A stretch of DNA of 64,000 nucleotides. Source: Trichuris trichiura (lineage: Eukaryota; Nematoda; Enoplea; Trichinellida; Trichuridae). A program made the translations under genes and the position numbers. The number at the start of each line of letters is the position of its first letter. Positions within the stretch are counted from its first letter, which is position 1. Shown here piece by piece: positions 1-10,417 of the stretch. The stretch is taken from assembly GCA_037903355.1 (NCBI GenBank), contig JBAJFE010000038.1, forward strand, positions 558,001 to 622,000, read 5' to 3'. Below the pieces are notes generated by a model that was not told where the DNA came from, ran no database searches, and worked only from the letters and a program-made list of their open reading frames with translations.

Positions 1-1880
1 CCGTCAACGAGGAGAGCATTTCGCACAGGGCTAAAAGAAATTCCATTGGGAAGACAAACAGCCAAAGATATTAACTTCCGAAGATTAACAACCCTAGCAC
101 TTTGTCACGCAACAGCAAGTTAACCTTTTAATGGCTGAGTGGCACCACTTCCACTGAAGTTTTTTTTAATCCCTTACTTATGGCGCTTAGTAGTCACATA
201 CATGCGATCTGTTGCGACAGCCGTCCTTGCATGCGGTTATGAAAGATTATTACCTGCCTTACAAAACACGGGTTCTAAACGTTAAAGTGCTACCATTACT
301 GTTGCAATGGAAGCTGAAGCCGCTTCTTGAATCATTGTTATAAACTCTATTCGATGAACGATTATCGATAGCATACTCACACTACCTGTGATCAATAGCT
401 TTTGAGGAATGCCTGCTTAATTAGGAGATATTATTAAAGACAAGACATATATTATGCATTTGTTCAATGATGGCTTCCGTTGTAGTACATTGTGTCAGGA
501 ATCTGAGTTATAAGGAGCTATGAACCGGTTGAATACCGCAGGTAAATATTGGTAGAATGTAAAGCGGAGGCTTCCGCGTTTGAAAGAGGTGACGTCAATC
601 ATTGAACTAAATGATCGTCCTGTTCCGCAGTAAGGTCCAAACGGCATGGCACATTTGTTGAAAAAGTCGCAACGAAATGCATTATGCGTTATCGATTGCG
701 TCCAGATAGTGCAAAACATTCCATTGAAGAGGGCAATGTTTGTTGATTGTAACCGTGTTGCAAATGGGGAATAAATGTTCGAACAATAAATGGTAGACAG
801 TTATTATAGGAGACAGGAAAACGCTTTTGAAAGATGAGCAGCAGTACAAGTTTGCTGTTGTTGATCATGTGCGATGGTTAGCTCATCATTTTTGAAACAA
901 TGCAGTGATATTATTATGAGTGAGCAAACGCAGGTGTTCCCCGAAAGCTTAGCAATTATAATAAAACTTTGAACTGGTAGCTGATCCGTACCAAAATGCT
1001 AATTCACACACCTGCTGGAGAAGTTATGTTTTCAAAGATAACTGTTTAAATAAAAAACCTTCACGTCGCAAGAGTTTTAGGGGGTTGCAAACTGGCAACG
1101 TTGAACGGGAAGTCATAACATCGAATTGTTTTCATGCAGCTGACCAAATCGTAAGTAGTTGTTTTTTCTTTTCTTCAGCCTTGAAAAAAAAACTATAGGC
1201 TGAGCATAATAGTGGCCGCTTGTCACTGCATTCGAGTTTTCATGACTAAAGGAAGACAGCGAATAGAAAAAAATTAATCGAATTAAACAAAAAGACAGTG
1301 ATGTTGAATGATACCTTTAATCAGAAAACGGTGAATAAAGGGGGTTCCCACCTTAAGTTGTCATTCTGTTCCAAATTAAGTTGAGACACGAGTAATCAAT
1401 ACGTTTAACGCCCAATCGGACCGCAGCAGTTTTCGAGTAGGAGTTTCGCTACTGCTCTCCGTTGGACACATTCGTTCAGTGCTGTCATTGCTGTACGTTT
1501 AGGTTTATGCTTAAGATGAAGTTGAATTCTCTAGTATTCAACGGATATCAGCACAGGCACGACCAAACGGATACGACAAACTGTAACCAACCTGTACTGT
1601 AGATTAGAACCTGTTGAACATCAGCGGTTCGCGAAGTCAGTCTTAACAACATTAAAATCTGGCATTCGTTTCCGGTTGAGAGAAATCACGCCATACAGAC
1701 CTACCCTGTAATACAGCAATTCTATTTTGAGATTAATAAGACAGTACATCATATATGTCAACTATTAATGTGCACACACGTATAAGATAGATCAGTTAGA
1801 TGTACTCAGCTGATGTTTGCAAAAAGATAGTAGTGATACAGCGATAACCCCATAAACTGCTTTCCCTGCTTGGTTCAATA
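1..1880. other. No gene recognised
   Basis: Only short open frames occur and none looks like a known protein. Near 939-953 lies the motif CCCCGAAAGCTTAGC, followed by an AATAAAA stretch. It resembles one half of the foldback core described elsewhere in this window. Nothing else is supported. Confidence 0.5.
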
Positions 1881-2195
1881 TTAGCCGGACGAAGCCACTT
1901 CTTTGAAGATAGAAAGTGTATCAGGAGAAGTGGGCTGCGTTAGGAAAGCATCAAGCTTTGTTTCTGTACTCTTCTGTATTTTTTTGCATATTTCCTTGTA
2001 ACATACGTGAACATTCTTAATCTGGCGATCAGCTTTCGCGAATTTCTCGCAATTCTTCAGATCGTAAGGCGGGAATCCCTGTTCATGTCTTACTAGTAAG
2101 CATTCTGACATATAGCCAGTCAGAATGCTTACTAGTAAGGCATGAACTTTTCCTGCTTTAAGCATACGTTTTTTCACATGAACTAATTGCAGCAT
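1881..2195 (-). pseudogene. Possible C-terminal remnant of a pogo/Tigger-like transposase
   Basis: A 104-residue open frame has no clear start context or neighbouring exon. Its C-terminal half (CYKEI, then KIQKSTETKLDAFL) resembles the tail of jerky/Tigger-type DDE transposases, where a CY+EI helix is followed by a TTLD-F-L segment. That match is from memory and short. The reading frame runs through a 29-bp hairpin at 2081-2147, which would encode part of residues 17-39. A host-coding exon of unknown function is the alternative. Confidence 0.3.
2081..2147. repeat. 29-bp-arm hairpin
   Basis: The arms 2081-2109 and 2119-2147 are reverse complements with a single mismatch. The inner 21 bp (2089-2109 against 2119-2139) are perfect and surround a 9-nt loop. 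The motif ACTAGTAAGCATTCTGAC is at the arm end. The hairpin is open in the minus frame of the surrounding ORF. Confidence 0.85.
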
Positions 2196-2625
2196 AATTC
2201 TTTGTTTGCATGAAAAGGTTTATTCATATTGTTAGTAAGCATTGTTTGTCACTACAGAACAAATGGGCATCTATTGGATGGATAAGCAGTTGTCAGCAAA
2301 ATCGAGAACATTAGCCGCACAGGCTTTCATGAATAGAGCCTTCCGGACTAGTGTACTTCGGCATCCGCGCCTTGCAGGACAAAAGACTACAGTTAAATGT
2401 CTTTTATTTACTAGTCGGGCATTTGTTTTTTGATCGTAGGTACACGACTAAGTTAAGTGGAAGAATACGGTTTTTCCATTTTTTTTATTTTTTTCTTTTT
2501 TCTTCTACATCTTTCAAAAATCAAATTTTCCAAATCAACAATACGGTTATCAGAAAGAGTACAAAGTCGTTTCGAACATAGAGTCTTTTGTAACGGGATA
2601 TACGCTTTCATAGGGGCTACCCACT

Positions 2626-2790
2626 GTTTAACAACTATTCGTTTGAATACGTCCGTAGTTTGTGGACATAATTACTCCCATCGTCAGCGGAGGAAATACG
2701 TAGACTGATCTGCATATTTAATTTCCTGCCGACGATGGGACTATGTCCGAAAGTTTCGGATGTGTTCCCATGAACAGCTGTTCAACAACG
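2626..2790. repeat. Foldback (palindromic) element 1
   Basis: An imperfect inverted repeat has arms of about 70 bp, roughly 2626-2697 and 2722-2790. The left arm carries CTGACGA on the minus strand (2681-2687). The right arm carries the related CCGACGA, then GGAC-tat-GTCC, then GAAAG on the plus strand. This is a diverged copy of the foldback family seen also near 6.9, 17.5, 33.9, 35.6 and 47.1 kb. Confidence 0.65.
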
Positions 2791-3089
2791 GGGAATTCTT
2801 GACAAGTAGCTTATACAAACAGTCGTTATTAAAAAACAAACATTCAAAAGAACTGTGTTACAGTGTTAAGTCAAACTTAGGTGACTCACGTTTGCCTATC
2901 GAAAGGAAAAATAGTATGTATGAGTGAGTTCAGTTAAAACAGACGAAAAGCATTGAGTGGAATGTTGTAGGTAAATGTTCTTACTTTCCTTGCTGTTGCA
3001 CAAACGCGCCTTATAATTGGCTGGAGTAATTTTCTTTTGGTCGGTTTAGTTTGCTTTGCTTTCCTCCCACAGCCAAAAAAGTCGCAACA

Positions 3090-6000
3090 ATGGCCGAAGT
3101 AATGGTCGTATCGGAAACGGCAACGGACGAACTGATCGTGAAACCCCTGTAATGGTATAGGCTGAACTATTCCGCTTTGTAAGTCGGCAACTTTGCAGAG
3201 GCGGTGGACAAGAAGTTGGTCGATCGTGCATTCTGCTTTCCTTCAAGGAGAAAAATATACTTGTGCGTATACAAGACAAAAGGTTCCCTCCGTTTGTTTG
3301 AAGTTTCGTCGTTTTTGTATAGTTGGATTGCGGAATACATCCGGGGATGACGGGAGTAGACGCGCTGCCATTTGTCGACCTGATTGATTGTGAGCGGATC
3401 GATCTACTGTTGATCACTCAGTAAGCACGTTTTAAAAAGTTTGTTTTCTTTCGCATCCACTTACCTAATGCGTCGCGCTTAGCTTTCACTTGGACCATTG
3501 CGGTGCCTTGCCGTGGTTCCTTGAAAAGACCAGCTTTCGTGGTCGTTGCTTCATGACGCACGCGACTAAAGCGATATATCGCATGATCTTGTCTGACTAC
3601 ATTAAAGTCAGGTATTTTTCATATTTGAAAAGAATTCACTTTCTTGGCATAATAGTTTGTCTAAGCAACATCGGCGCTGACCACATGCTGTATTCGGAAA
3701 ATGAATTGGAAAAAAGTATGGACAAAATTGAGGTGATTGACTTTCGCGAGGCAAGTTCTCAAGGAGCTCCTTATTTACAGTTCTTATTTTCTTTTAACGT
3801 TTTAGCAGAAGGAAGTTAATGGTATAAAGTTTTGGTGTTACGTAGCGGGTCATGTTCTCGGCGCTTGTATGTTCATGATAGAAATTGCTGGCGTAAAGGT
3901 AACTGCAGCTGGCCTTATGCTGTCTAGTCGTTGTTAGCTTGTAGGTGCTTTATACTGGTGATTTTTCCCGCTTGGAAGATCGTCATCTTTGTGCGGCAGA
4001 CATGCCAAACATTAGACCTGATGCGCTTATTCTGGTTTGTATTTACCTTCCGAAGCTTTAACGTATTCCTTTAATTAGTGGACATATGAGATTCCTATTG
4101 CTTGTTTTGTTATCTACTTTTTTCGTTTATTCAACTCGATCTTCGATGCCTAAAATTGGAAATATTGAACTGAGTTATGATTGCTGAAGACTGAGTGCTT
4201 TAAGCTCCGAAAGTTTTAAAATTTTATGGAAGTATAACATGAACAGTTTGTACCTTTTTCGTAAAAAATAAATGTATATGGCAAATGTTTGTTGTATATT
4301 TACGGCAGCTTTCCGCCTTAAGAGGAAAAATTTATTTATTGTTAGGCTGACGACGGATAAAGTTAAATCTGAAAGCTACATTAACTGAATAAACTTTTTG
4401 TTGTAATGGAAAAACTTAGCGTAAGCGTGGTATGAAATTAGAAGGACCAGTTCACCCGACCTGACGGCGAACTTTTGGTTAGCTGTTGGAATACTGGTTA
4501 CATATGGTCACTGCCTTTTTATTCACGCCATAGTTCTAGGTCCAGCTGCGTAAAAGTTTTTTAACCTCCAGAGTAAATAGCTTTTTTGTAAACACGTCTT
4601 CTTCATTAAAGATGTAATTTCATAGTTGAAAGCTCTATATTTCACAGGAATTATTTACAAATGATTTCTGTATGCCAGGAGTCGACTTACGGAACGCAGA
4701 TCCACGAAAACCGTGATATTCGTGAAAGTCGCTTTACGTCCGTCGTCCGTGGGATAGTAACTCGCGGTGGCCGTTGCCTTATACCGGTATTTGCGCTTGG
4801 TCGAGCTCAGGAGTTGTTGCTCATTCTCGGTAAGAGCTACATGCCAATTCAAAGTTCACAGTAATCATTTAAGACGAATATTGGTCCAAATGTGAAGAGC
4901 TGCGCGACATCCCTATTTATTACGCCAGTTCGTTGGCTAGAAAATGCATGAGCGTTTATCAGACGTTCGTCAGCGGGATGAACAGCAGCATACAGAAGCA
5001 AATTGCTGTTCGCAATCCATTCAATTTTAAGCACGTGAAGTATCTGCGCTCCATAGATTACTTTGAAGATATTGGTCCTTGCGTTGTGCTTGCTACTCCT
5101 GGTATGCTTCAGGTTAGTAATAAAGTTGACTGTATAATCGCTGCTTCGTTATCCATTTCTTTGCAGAGTGGCCTTAGTAGAGAACTGTTTGAGTCTTGGT
5201 GTTCGGAACCGAAAAATGGGTGCATAATCGCCGGTTACTGCGTTGAGGGGACGCTGGCCAAGCACATTTTGACAGAACCGGATGAAATAGCCGCGCTGAA
5301 TGGCCATAGGCTTTCCGTTCGCATGCAGATTGCGTATATAAGCTTTTCTGCGCATACTGATTACAATCAGACATCTAACTTTATTCGACAATTGAAGCCA
5401 CCGAACGCAATTTTTGTTCACGGCGAAGCATCTGAAATGTTGCGGCTTCGACTCGCAATCAATAGGGAATATGAGGGTCCCAGTGGCAATGAAATTCAGA
5501 CGTTCTCCCCGCGCAACACCGAAGAGGTTAAATTGTATTTTCGTGGGGAGAAAACTGCCAAGGTTTATTCAGTGCTTTGACGTAGAATTAGAGAGTAACC
5601 TAATGTTGCTGTTAAGATGGTCGGTCGCCTTGCTCAGAAGACGCCTAGCGATGGCCAAATTATTTCAGGTATTCTCGTCAAACGAAATTTCAACTGCCAT
5701 CTAATGGTTCCGGAGGATTTGCCAGGTGAACTAGTCGCACTGTTACTCCAAAATAATGTATCCTCCGATTCAGCTTATACTGACCTGACAACCAATTCGT
5801 TTATGCAACAGATGCACCTTACATTCGATGGCGACATGTCCGTACTTAATCATTATATCAGAGATTTAGCCTGCGGCTCCGTGAAGGTCGTTGATAAGGT
5901 TGAAGCAGGCAAACAATCCTTTTTAGTGTATGACTCCATTATGGTTCACGTTAACTTGCCAAAAGTCACTTTGGAGGTAGTTGTACGTTTGAGCATGCTG

Positions 6001-6530
6001 TTACACGGAAACGTCTTGTTGCTTTAGTGGGAATCGAACCCAGTCAACGACATGTATGCCCAGGCGCTGATGTCGTCAGTGATGGAGTCAAACATAAATC
6101 CGATTTCTGTAGCTGGTAGGCATTGCGGCATAAAAGTTTCTGACAATGCAATCACGTCTGTCTTTTTTTGACGAACAGACGTACCTATGGATGCAAAGTT
6201 CGATCCTACGCAAAGTCGAGAATGGCTGACCGAAATGTTGGGTGACTTTTTTGATACGGACACTCCAGCGGCAGAGAAGCCCGAAGGAGGTTTAATGTTG
6301 CTTACCGTCAATGGCCAGTCAGTCCGCATTGATCCAAACACTTTGGTAAGCTGTAAACAAGATTTGATACTCTTCTCACTAGAAGCAAAATTTGAATTAA
6401 GGATGTTTCTTGTGAGGATGAAAGCGTGCGAAATCGTCTGAACACAGTTATGGATCGTTTAAGACGCATTAGATATTCCTGCGTTGTTTCTCGGTCACCG
6501 TCATGCAAAATAGAAGTGGATGACAAGTGA
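3090..6530 (+). CDS. CPSF3: CPSF3 (CPSF73), pre-mRNA 3'-end processing endonuclease
   Basis: This is the metallo-beta-lactamase/beta-CASP nuclease that cleaves nuclear pre-mRNA before polyadenylation. I rebuild 14 coding exons: 3090-3148, 3199-3262, 3323-3420, 3483-3611, 3666-3750, 3806-3898, 3945-4034, 4679-4829, 4874-5112, 5167-5562, 5617-5976, 6028-6115, 6179-6345 and 6402-6530. They total 2148 nt, giving 715 residues (human about 684). Phases close throughout. Visible motifs are the zinc-binding HFHLDH (residues 74-79), LYTGDF, the beta-CASP stretch [12 protein letters not shown], the ISFSAHTDY histidine motif and a VHGE motif, followed by ILVKRNFN and the CPSF73 C-terminal domain. The start is an ATG followed by the family-typical N-terminus ending in [16 protein letters not shown]. 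Twelve introns are 44-63 nt; one (4035-4678) is 644 nt. Intron 5 uses a GC donor. Exon 6 could start at 3809 instead of 3806. Confidence 0.95.
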
Positions 6531-8198
6531 TGGCATAAAAGATGCCTGGCAGTTTCATTGGTTCTGCAGTGGCCGAAAAGCAGTTGTCAGTTCAACACTT
6601 CGACTTGCGATTAAATCGATTCTGTTTACTTGATGCAAGTTACGTGAAGCAGCAACCATGTCTTTGTCCATACTTTTGCCATTGTGTCCTATTCTATTGT
6701 TGAAATTACTGATTATTGTTGGTGTTTGTTGTATGTTACCGCAATATAGTGTTTAAAACGTCTATCTTCACCATTGAGCTCTCGCGTTTCATGTAGTTTG
6801 TCTAATATGTGTTATTGAAAATGTGGTTTCTTCGTACGGGAACGTATGTTTTCATAATGCAAACTTTATTACGTAGTAATTCCCGTCTATTGCGTATTGG
6901 CTCCGGAGCTTTCGGGTCAACCGAGACCCGTCTTCAGCGGTTCTAAATTATGGATATAAATTGTGCGCGTGAATTCAGTCTTCTGTCGTTTCTAATGGTT
7001 TAAAGCAGGTGTTTTAAAGTTCTTTGTTGGTGGTTTTTAATAACTTTAAAACTTGAAACAACAAGAACTTTAAAACACCTGCTTTAAACCATTAGAAACG
7101 ACAGAAGACTGAATTCACGCGCACAATTTATATCCATAATTTAGAACCGCTGAAGACGGGTCTCGGTTGACCCGAAAGCTCCGGAGCCAATACGCAATAC
7201 ACGGGAATTACTCCGTAATAAAGTTTGCATTATGAATATATGTTATTCTTTATGCAAAAATTTTTATTTTGAGAAACAAGCATAGATTTGGTATCAAAAT
7301 CGCTCATTCGTCCTACAAAGTTAATACGTTTCTAGTACGTTGAAATAGTCACGTTAACTGCAAAAAATGAATCTGGATACTCTCTCTGCCGCAAAGAACT
7401 AGTTATTATTAGCAAACGTAACGGGTCTGTGGGTTATCTTGATGGAATTTTTCCTTACGGCTTTATGTCTTGCACGTTGATGGTTTCTGAAATAACCGAA
7501 GTAAGTGCCCTACCAACGAATGGATGAGCAGTTATTAAGAAAAATTCAGAACAAACTTAACACCTTCAGAACTTTTAGGACCAACGTTATCCCGTCGTCA
7601 GCAGTGGAGGCATTACCATCATCGCCGAAAAAGATAGTAAATAGCAGCAAATCAGGACGTTTCCCAAACTTATAACAGCAAAAGATCAATCCTTCCGTAA
7701 ACATTGACTAATCCTATTTGTGCTAGTGGCTGTTAAATTCAGCGCCATCTCTGAGTGATGACTAAGTTCATTAACAGATTTGGATACTGTTGAGGTTGTT
7801 AGCTAACTATGCAGCCTCCAGGCTTCTCTCAAACGTTTCGATATTATCGAAAGTGTGCAATAGGTGAAGACAAATAGTAATAAATAAAAGCATCCAGAAA
7901 AAAACCGTTATTCAGAGTCTTATGTGATTTGCGTCATCCTATTCAAAAATGACAGCGGCTGAAAGGGTTACAGCTTAACTTTTAAACAGCAGAGCAATAA
8001 AACTTTTCGAACTGATATGCTTTGATGAACAGCTTATTCAAAAAGATATTTTATTTAGTCAAATAACATCGAATGTATTTTTACTTGCGAATCATTTCAG
8101 ATGGGGCTAAGAAACCTTGGCTCTACGCACAGTTAGTGATCGTTTTTTATTTGTTGGTAGTAGCCTTCTTCATACGGAAGTTAATTTATGCAGAAACT
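6531..8198. other. Intergenic, foldback-rich
   Basis: No gene is recognised between CPSF3 and MRPL1. The stretch holds foldback element 2 (6851-7236). A decayed minus-strand core (CTGACGACGGG) lies around 7590-7600. A dispersed motif near 7515-7555 (AACGAATGGATGAGCAG) reappears in diverged form near 46800. An open frame at 8073-8300 contains the MRPL1 start and looks like 5' leader. Confidence 0.5.
6851..7236. repeat. Foldback element 2, near-perfect ~178-bp arms
   Basis: Arms 6851-7028 and 7059-7236 are almost perfect reverse complements around a loop of about 30 nt. Each arm carries the core CTGAAGA, GGGTC...GACCC, GAAAGCTC. The core is on the plus strand at 7150-7180 and on the minus strand at 6937-6907. 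The left flank GTTTCTTCGTACGGGA just upstream is shared with foldback element 4. No ORF is present, so it is a non-autonomous element. Near identity of the arms suggests recent formation or arm-to-arm conversion. Confidence 0.9.
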
Positions 8199-9641
8199 AT
8201 GAGTAAGTTAGTGTATGCTGCGTTTAACTTTTTGTCATTACTACCAGTAGTAGGGCATTTAAATGATTTTCATAATTCGCTTGCCTTCGCGGCTATTTAA
8301 AAGTCTTTTAGTGTTTCCAGATTTTCAACGTTTGCTCTCCCGCGCTAGCTTGCAGCTATTAAGTATTCGTTTCGCGAAACGGCGTGGTGTGAAAGCACTT
8401 CGATTGGCCAGAGAAGCAAAACTGGGAAAGAAGCCCGTGAAAAAAGCTGCCGCGGCAGACAAACAGCAAACGAGAGTTTTATCCACGTCAACAAAGTAAT
8501 TCCGGCGTGTTGAGAAAAGCGGCTTTGGACAAACCTTTTTTCTTTTTGAGGCTTTCCATTGCGCTGCGTCATCCTGCGCGTTTCGAGCCTAATCCGGAAT
8601 TGCTAGCTGAACCGTTTGACGATGTCTGGTATGAGCCCTCCTACTTGCCAAGAGTTTACACCGTTGCCGAGGCTGTGCGTTTGCATCGTCAGCTGCAACA
8701 TCCCACAATGCTGAACAACTCTTCGGCGTTTGTTCGATTACGGTTGGACCTGAATATGCAGTTAGAGCGAAAAGTCTTATATGCTAGCCCGAATTGTTTC
8801 TTTAGTAACCGATTTCGTTTGCAGAATAAATACGTTCCCGAAACGACAGGTCTCATTGCAATGCCTTATCCGTTTGCCCATGGCCAGAAGCGCACAATTC
8901 TCGCCTTTGCCAAGGATCCGAATGCTCAAATTTTAGCTAGTGAAGCCGGCGCAGAAATCACAGGCGGTGTTGAACTGGTTAAAAAGGTGTTTTAGCTGAC
9001 GGAGGGAAATGGACTATTTCTATTTTGTATTGTACAGATCTTGAAGGGAACCATCAGGATAGATGATGTCGATTATTCTGTTTGCCATTTGGATATGGGC
9101 ACTGAGCTAAACCCGCTACGAGGTATTATGAAGAAGAAGTTCCCTTCGAGAAAAATGGGTAAGATTTGGGACTACAGCTACATTAAAAAATTAACTGGAC
9201 AATTTTCAGGCGCTATAGGTACTGACATTGCTGCACTTGTTAAACACTTCATCAGTGGTATCGCTTTTGAATTAAAGCAAGACGAATTAAACCCTACATG
9301 GGGCGTAAGCGAGTCTGTTATTGGAAAGGTTAACATTTCCACTTGCGCTCTAATTTGCTTTATATTCGCTTCTGCAGCTTGATATGCCAGTTGAATATTT
9401 AGAAGCAAATCTTAAAACTTATATTGAAAGAGTGTTTGCCCTTCGTGATCCACCGAAGAGTGAGAAGTCGCTTTTGTTATAAACTTGGATAAATGTAATA
9501 TTTTAAGGCACATTCATTGACCGTGCAGTAATGACGGTTATTCCTGGCGCGGAATACTACGTTATAAATCTAAAGCCTTTCCTTCCCGAAATTCCAAAGG
9601 AAGAAGAAGAAGAAGGAGACGAAACTTCGGCTCAAACGTGA
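8199..9641 (+). CDS. MRPL1: Mitochondrial large-subunit ribosomal protein L1 (uL1m)
   Basis: This is a component of the mitochondrial ribosome L1 stalk. Eight exons are rebuilt: 8199-8202, 8321-8495, 8551-8773, 8825-8986, 9038-9158, 9210-9328, 9378-9459 and 9508-9641. They give 339 residues (human about 325). The first coding exon is only ATGA followed by a strong GTAAGT donor. Joining it to 8321 yields MNFQRLLSRASLQLLSIRF, a basic, Arg-rich and acid-free presequence typical of mitochondrial import. Family signatures are MPYPFAHGQ, the GAEITGG motif, and a C-terminal block with TVIPGAEYYV and an acidic tail. The 51-nt intron 8774-8824 has a weak GTCTTA donor. It is free of stops and a multiple of three, so it could be retained. 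An AATAAA lies 16 nt past the stop. Confidence 0.9.
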
Positions 9642-9656
9642 GCTCTACTTTGTTAT

Positions 9657-9662
9657 AATAAA
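9657..9662 (+). promoter_or_regulatory. Polyadenylation signal AATAAA of MRPL1
   Basis: A canonical AATAAA starts 16 nt after the MRPL1 stop codon, implying a very short 3' UTR. Confidence 0.65.
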
Positions 9663-10347
9663 CTTTTGTAAATCTTCATGCCTTACCTATCTCTTCAGCG
9701 TATTTAATTTTTTTGCCTTTTCAAAAATAGCTTCTCTTAGTAGGTTATAGTTTCACGTTGAAAAATCTTTCAACTGTACCTTCACATCTGAGTATGCGTT
9801 CTGTTCAACTTGCGAGCGTGTTCAAGACTAAGAAATTACTCAATGCCACTTCGTATTTTCGTAACGTAAGTTTTATCTACGGCAGTGACCATTTAGGAAA
9901 GTAATTTTTACTTCCGAGTTTTTGTCTGTCGACCTCAACCAGTGCACGGTGGTAGCTTAAGGTCCCGCTGAAAGGAAAACTGACGTATTACGGACCTTTT
10001 AGACAGGCTACACATTTTAGCCTATTTTAACTGCGTTGCAATGGGTTCAATTATTTTTGGAAACTTTTTGATTACTTCTTGTGGTTGTATTGAAAATCAG
10101 TAATCAGTTAAAACCGGATGTTGCTCTTTAGCTACATGACCCATACCCTAATTTTGCATAGCACCACACCTGCCTCACCGTGAGAAACACTGTTCTACAT
10201 TATGAAGCACTACCAACCTGTTAAAAAGTGTTGCGTGTTCAAAATCACTGTAAAAATGTTCCGTTCATCGTTGTTACAAGCACTGTTATCTCGTGGTTAC
10301 TAAAGCAGCGAAAATCGCCATTGGCTACCGAGTTTTATGGTATTAAT
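9663..10347. other. Convergent intergenic gap between MRPL1 and DDX46
   Basis: MRPL1 (+) and DDX46 (-) converge here. Only short unrecognised frames are present, and I see no gene or repeat structure. Confidence 0.5.
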
Positions 10348-10353
10348 TTTATT
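10348..10353 (-). promoter_or_regulatory. Polyadenylation signal AATAAA of DDX46
   Basis: On the minus strand an AATAAA lies about 65 nt after the DDX46 stop codon (10418-10420). Confidence 0.55.
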
Positions 10354-10417
10354 ACTATGTACATGCGAAAAAGAGGGCTGAGTGAATGTGCAAGCGGGAA
10401 AAGCTTATGAGACAATG

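Noticed and set aside
6028..6050. tRNA-like T-arm (GGGTTCGATTCCC on the minus strand)
   Set aside because: It lies in CPSF3 exon 12 coding sequence. Only 4 of 5 stem pairs form, and no A box or acceptor stem accompanies it.
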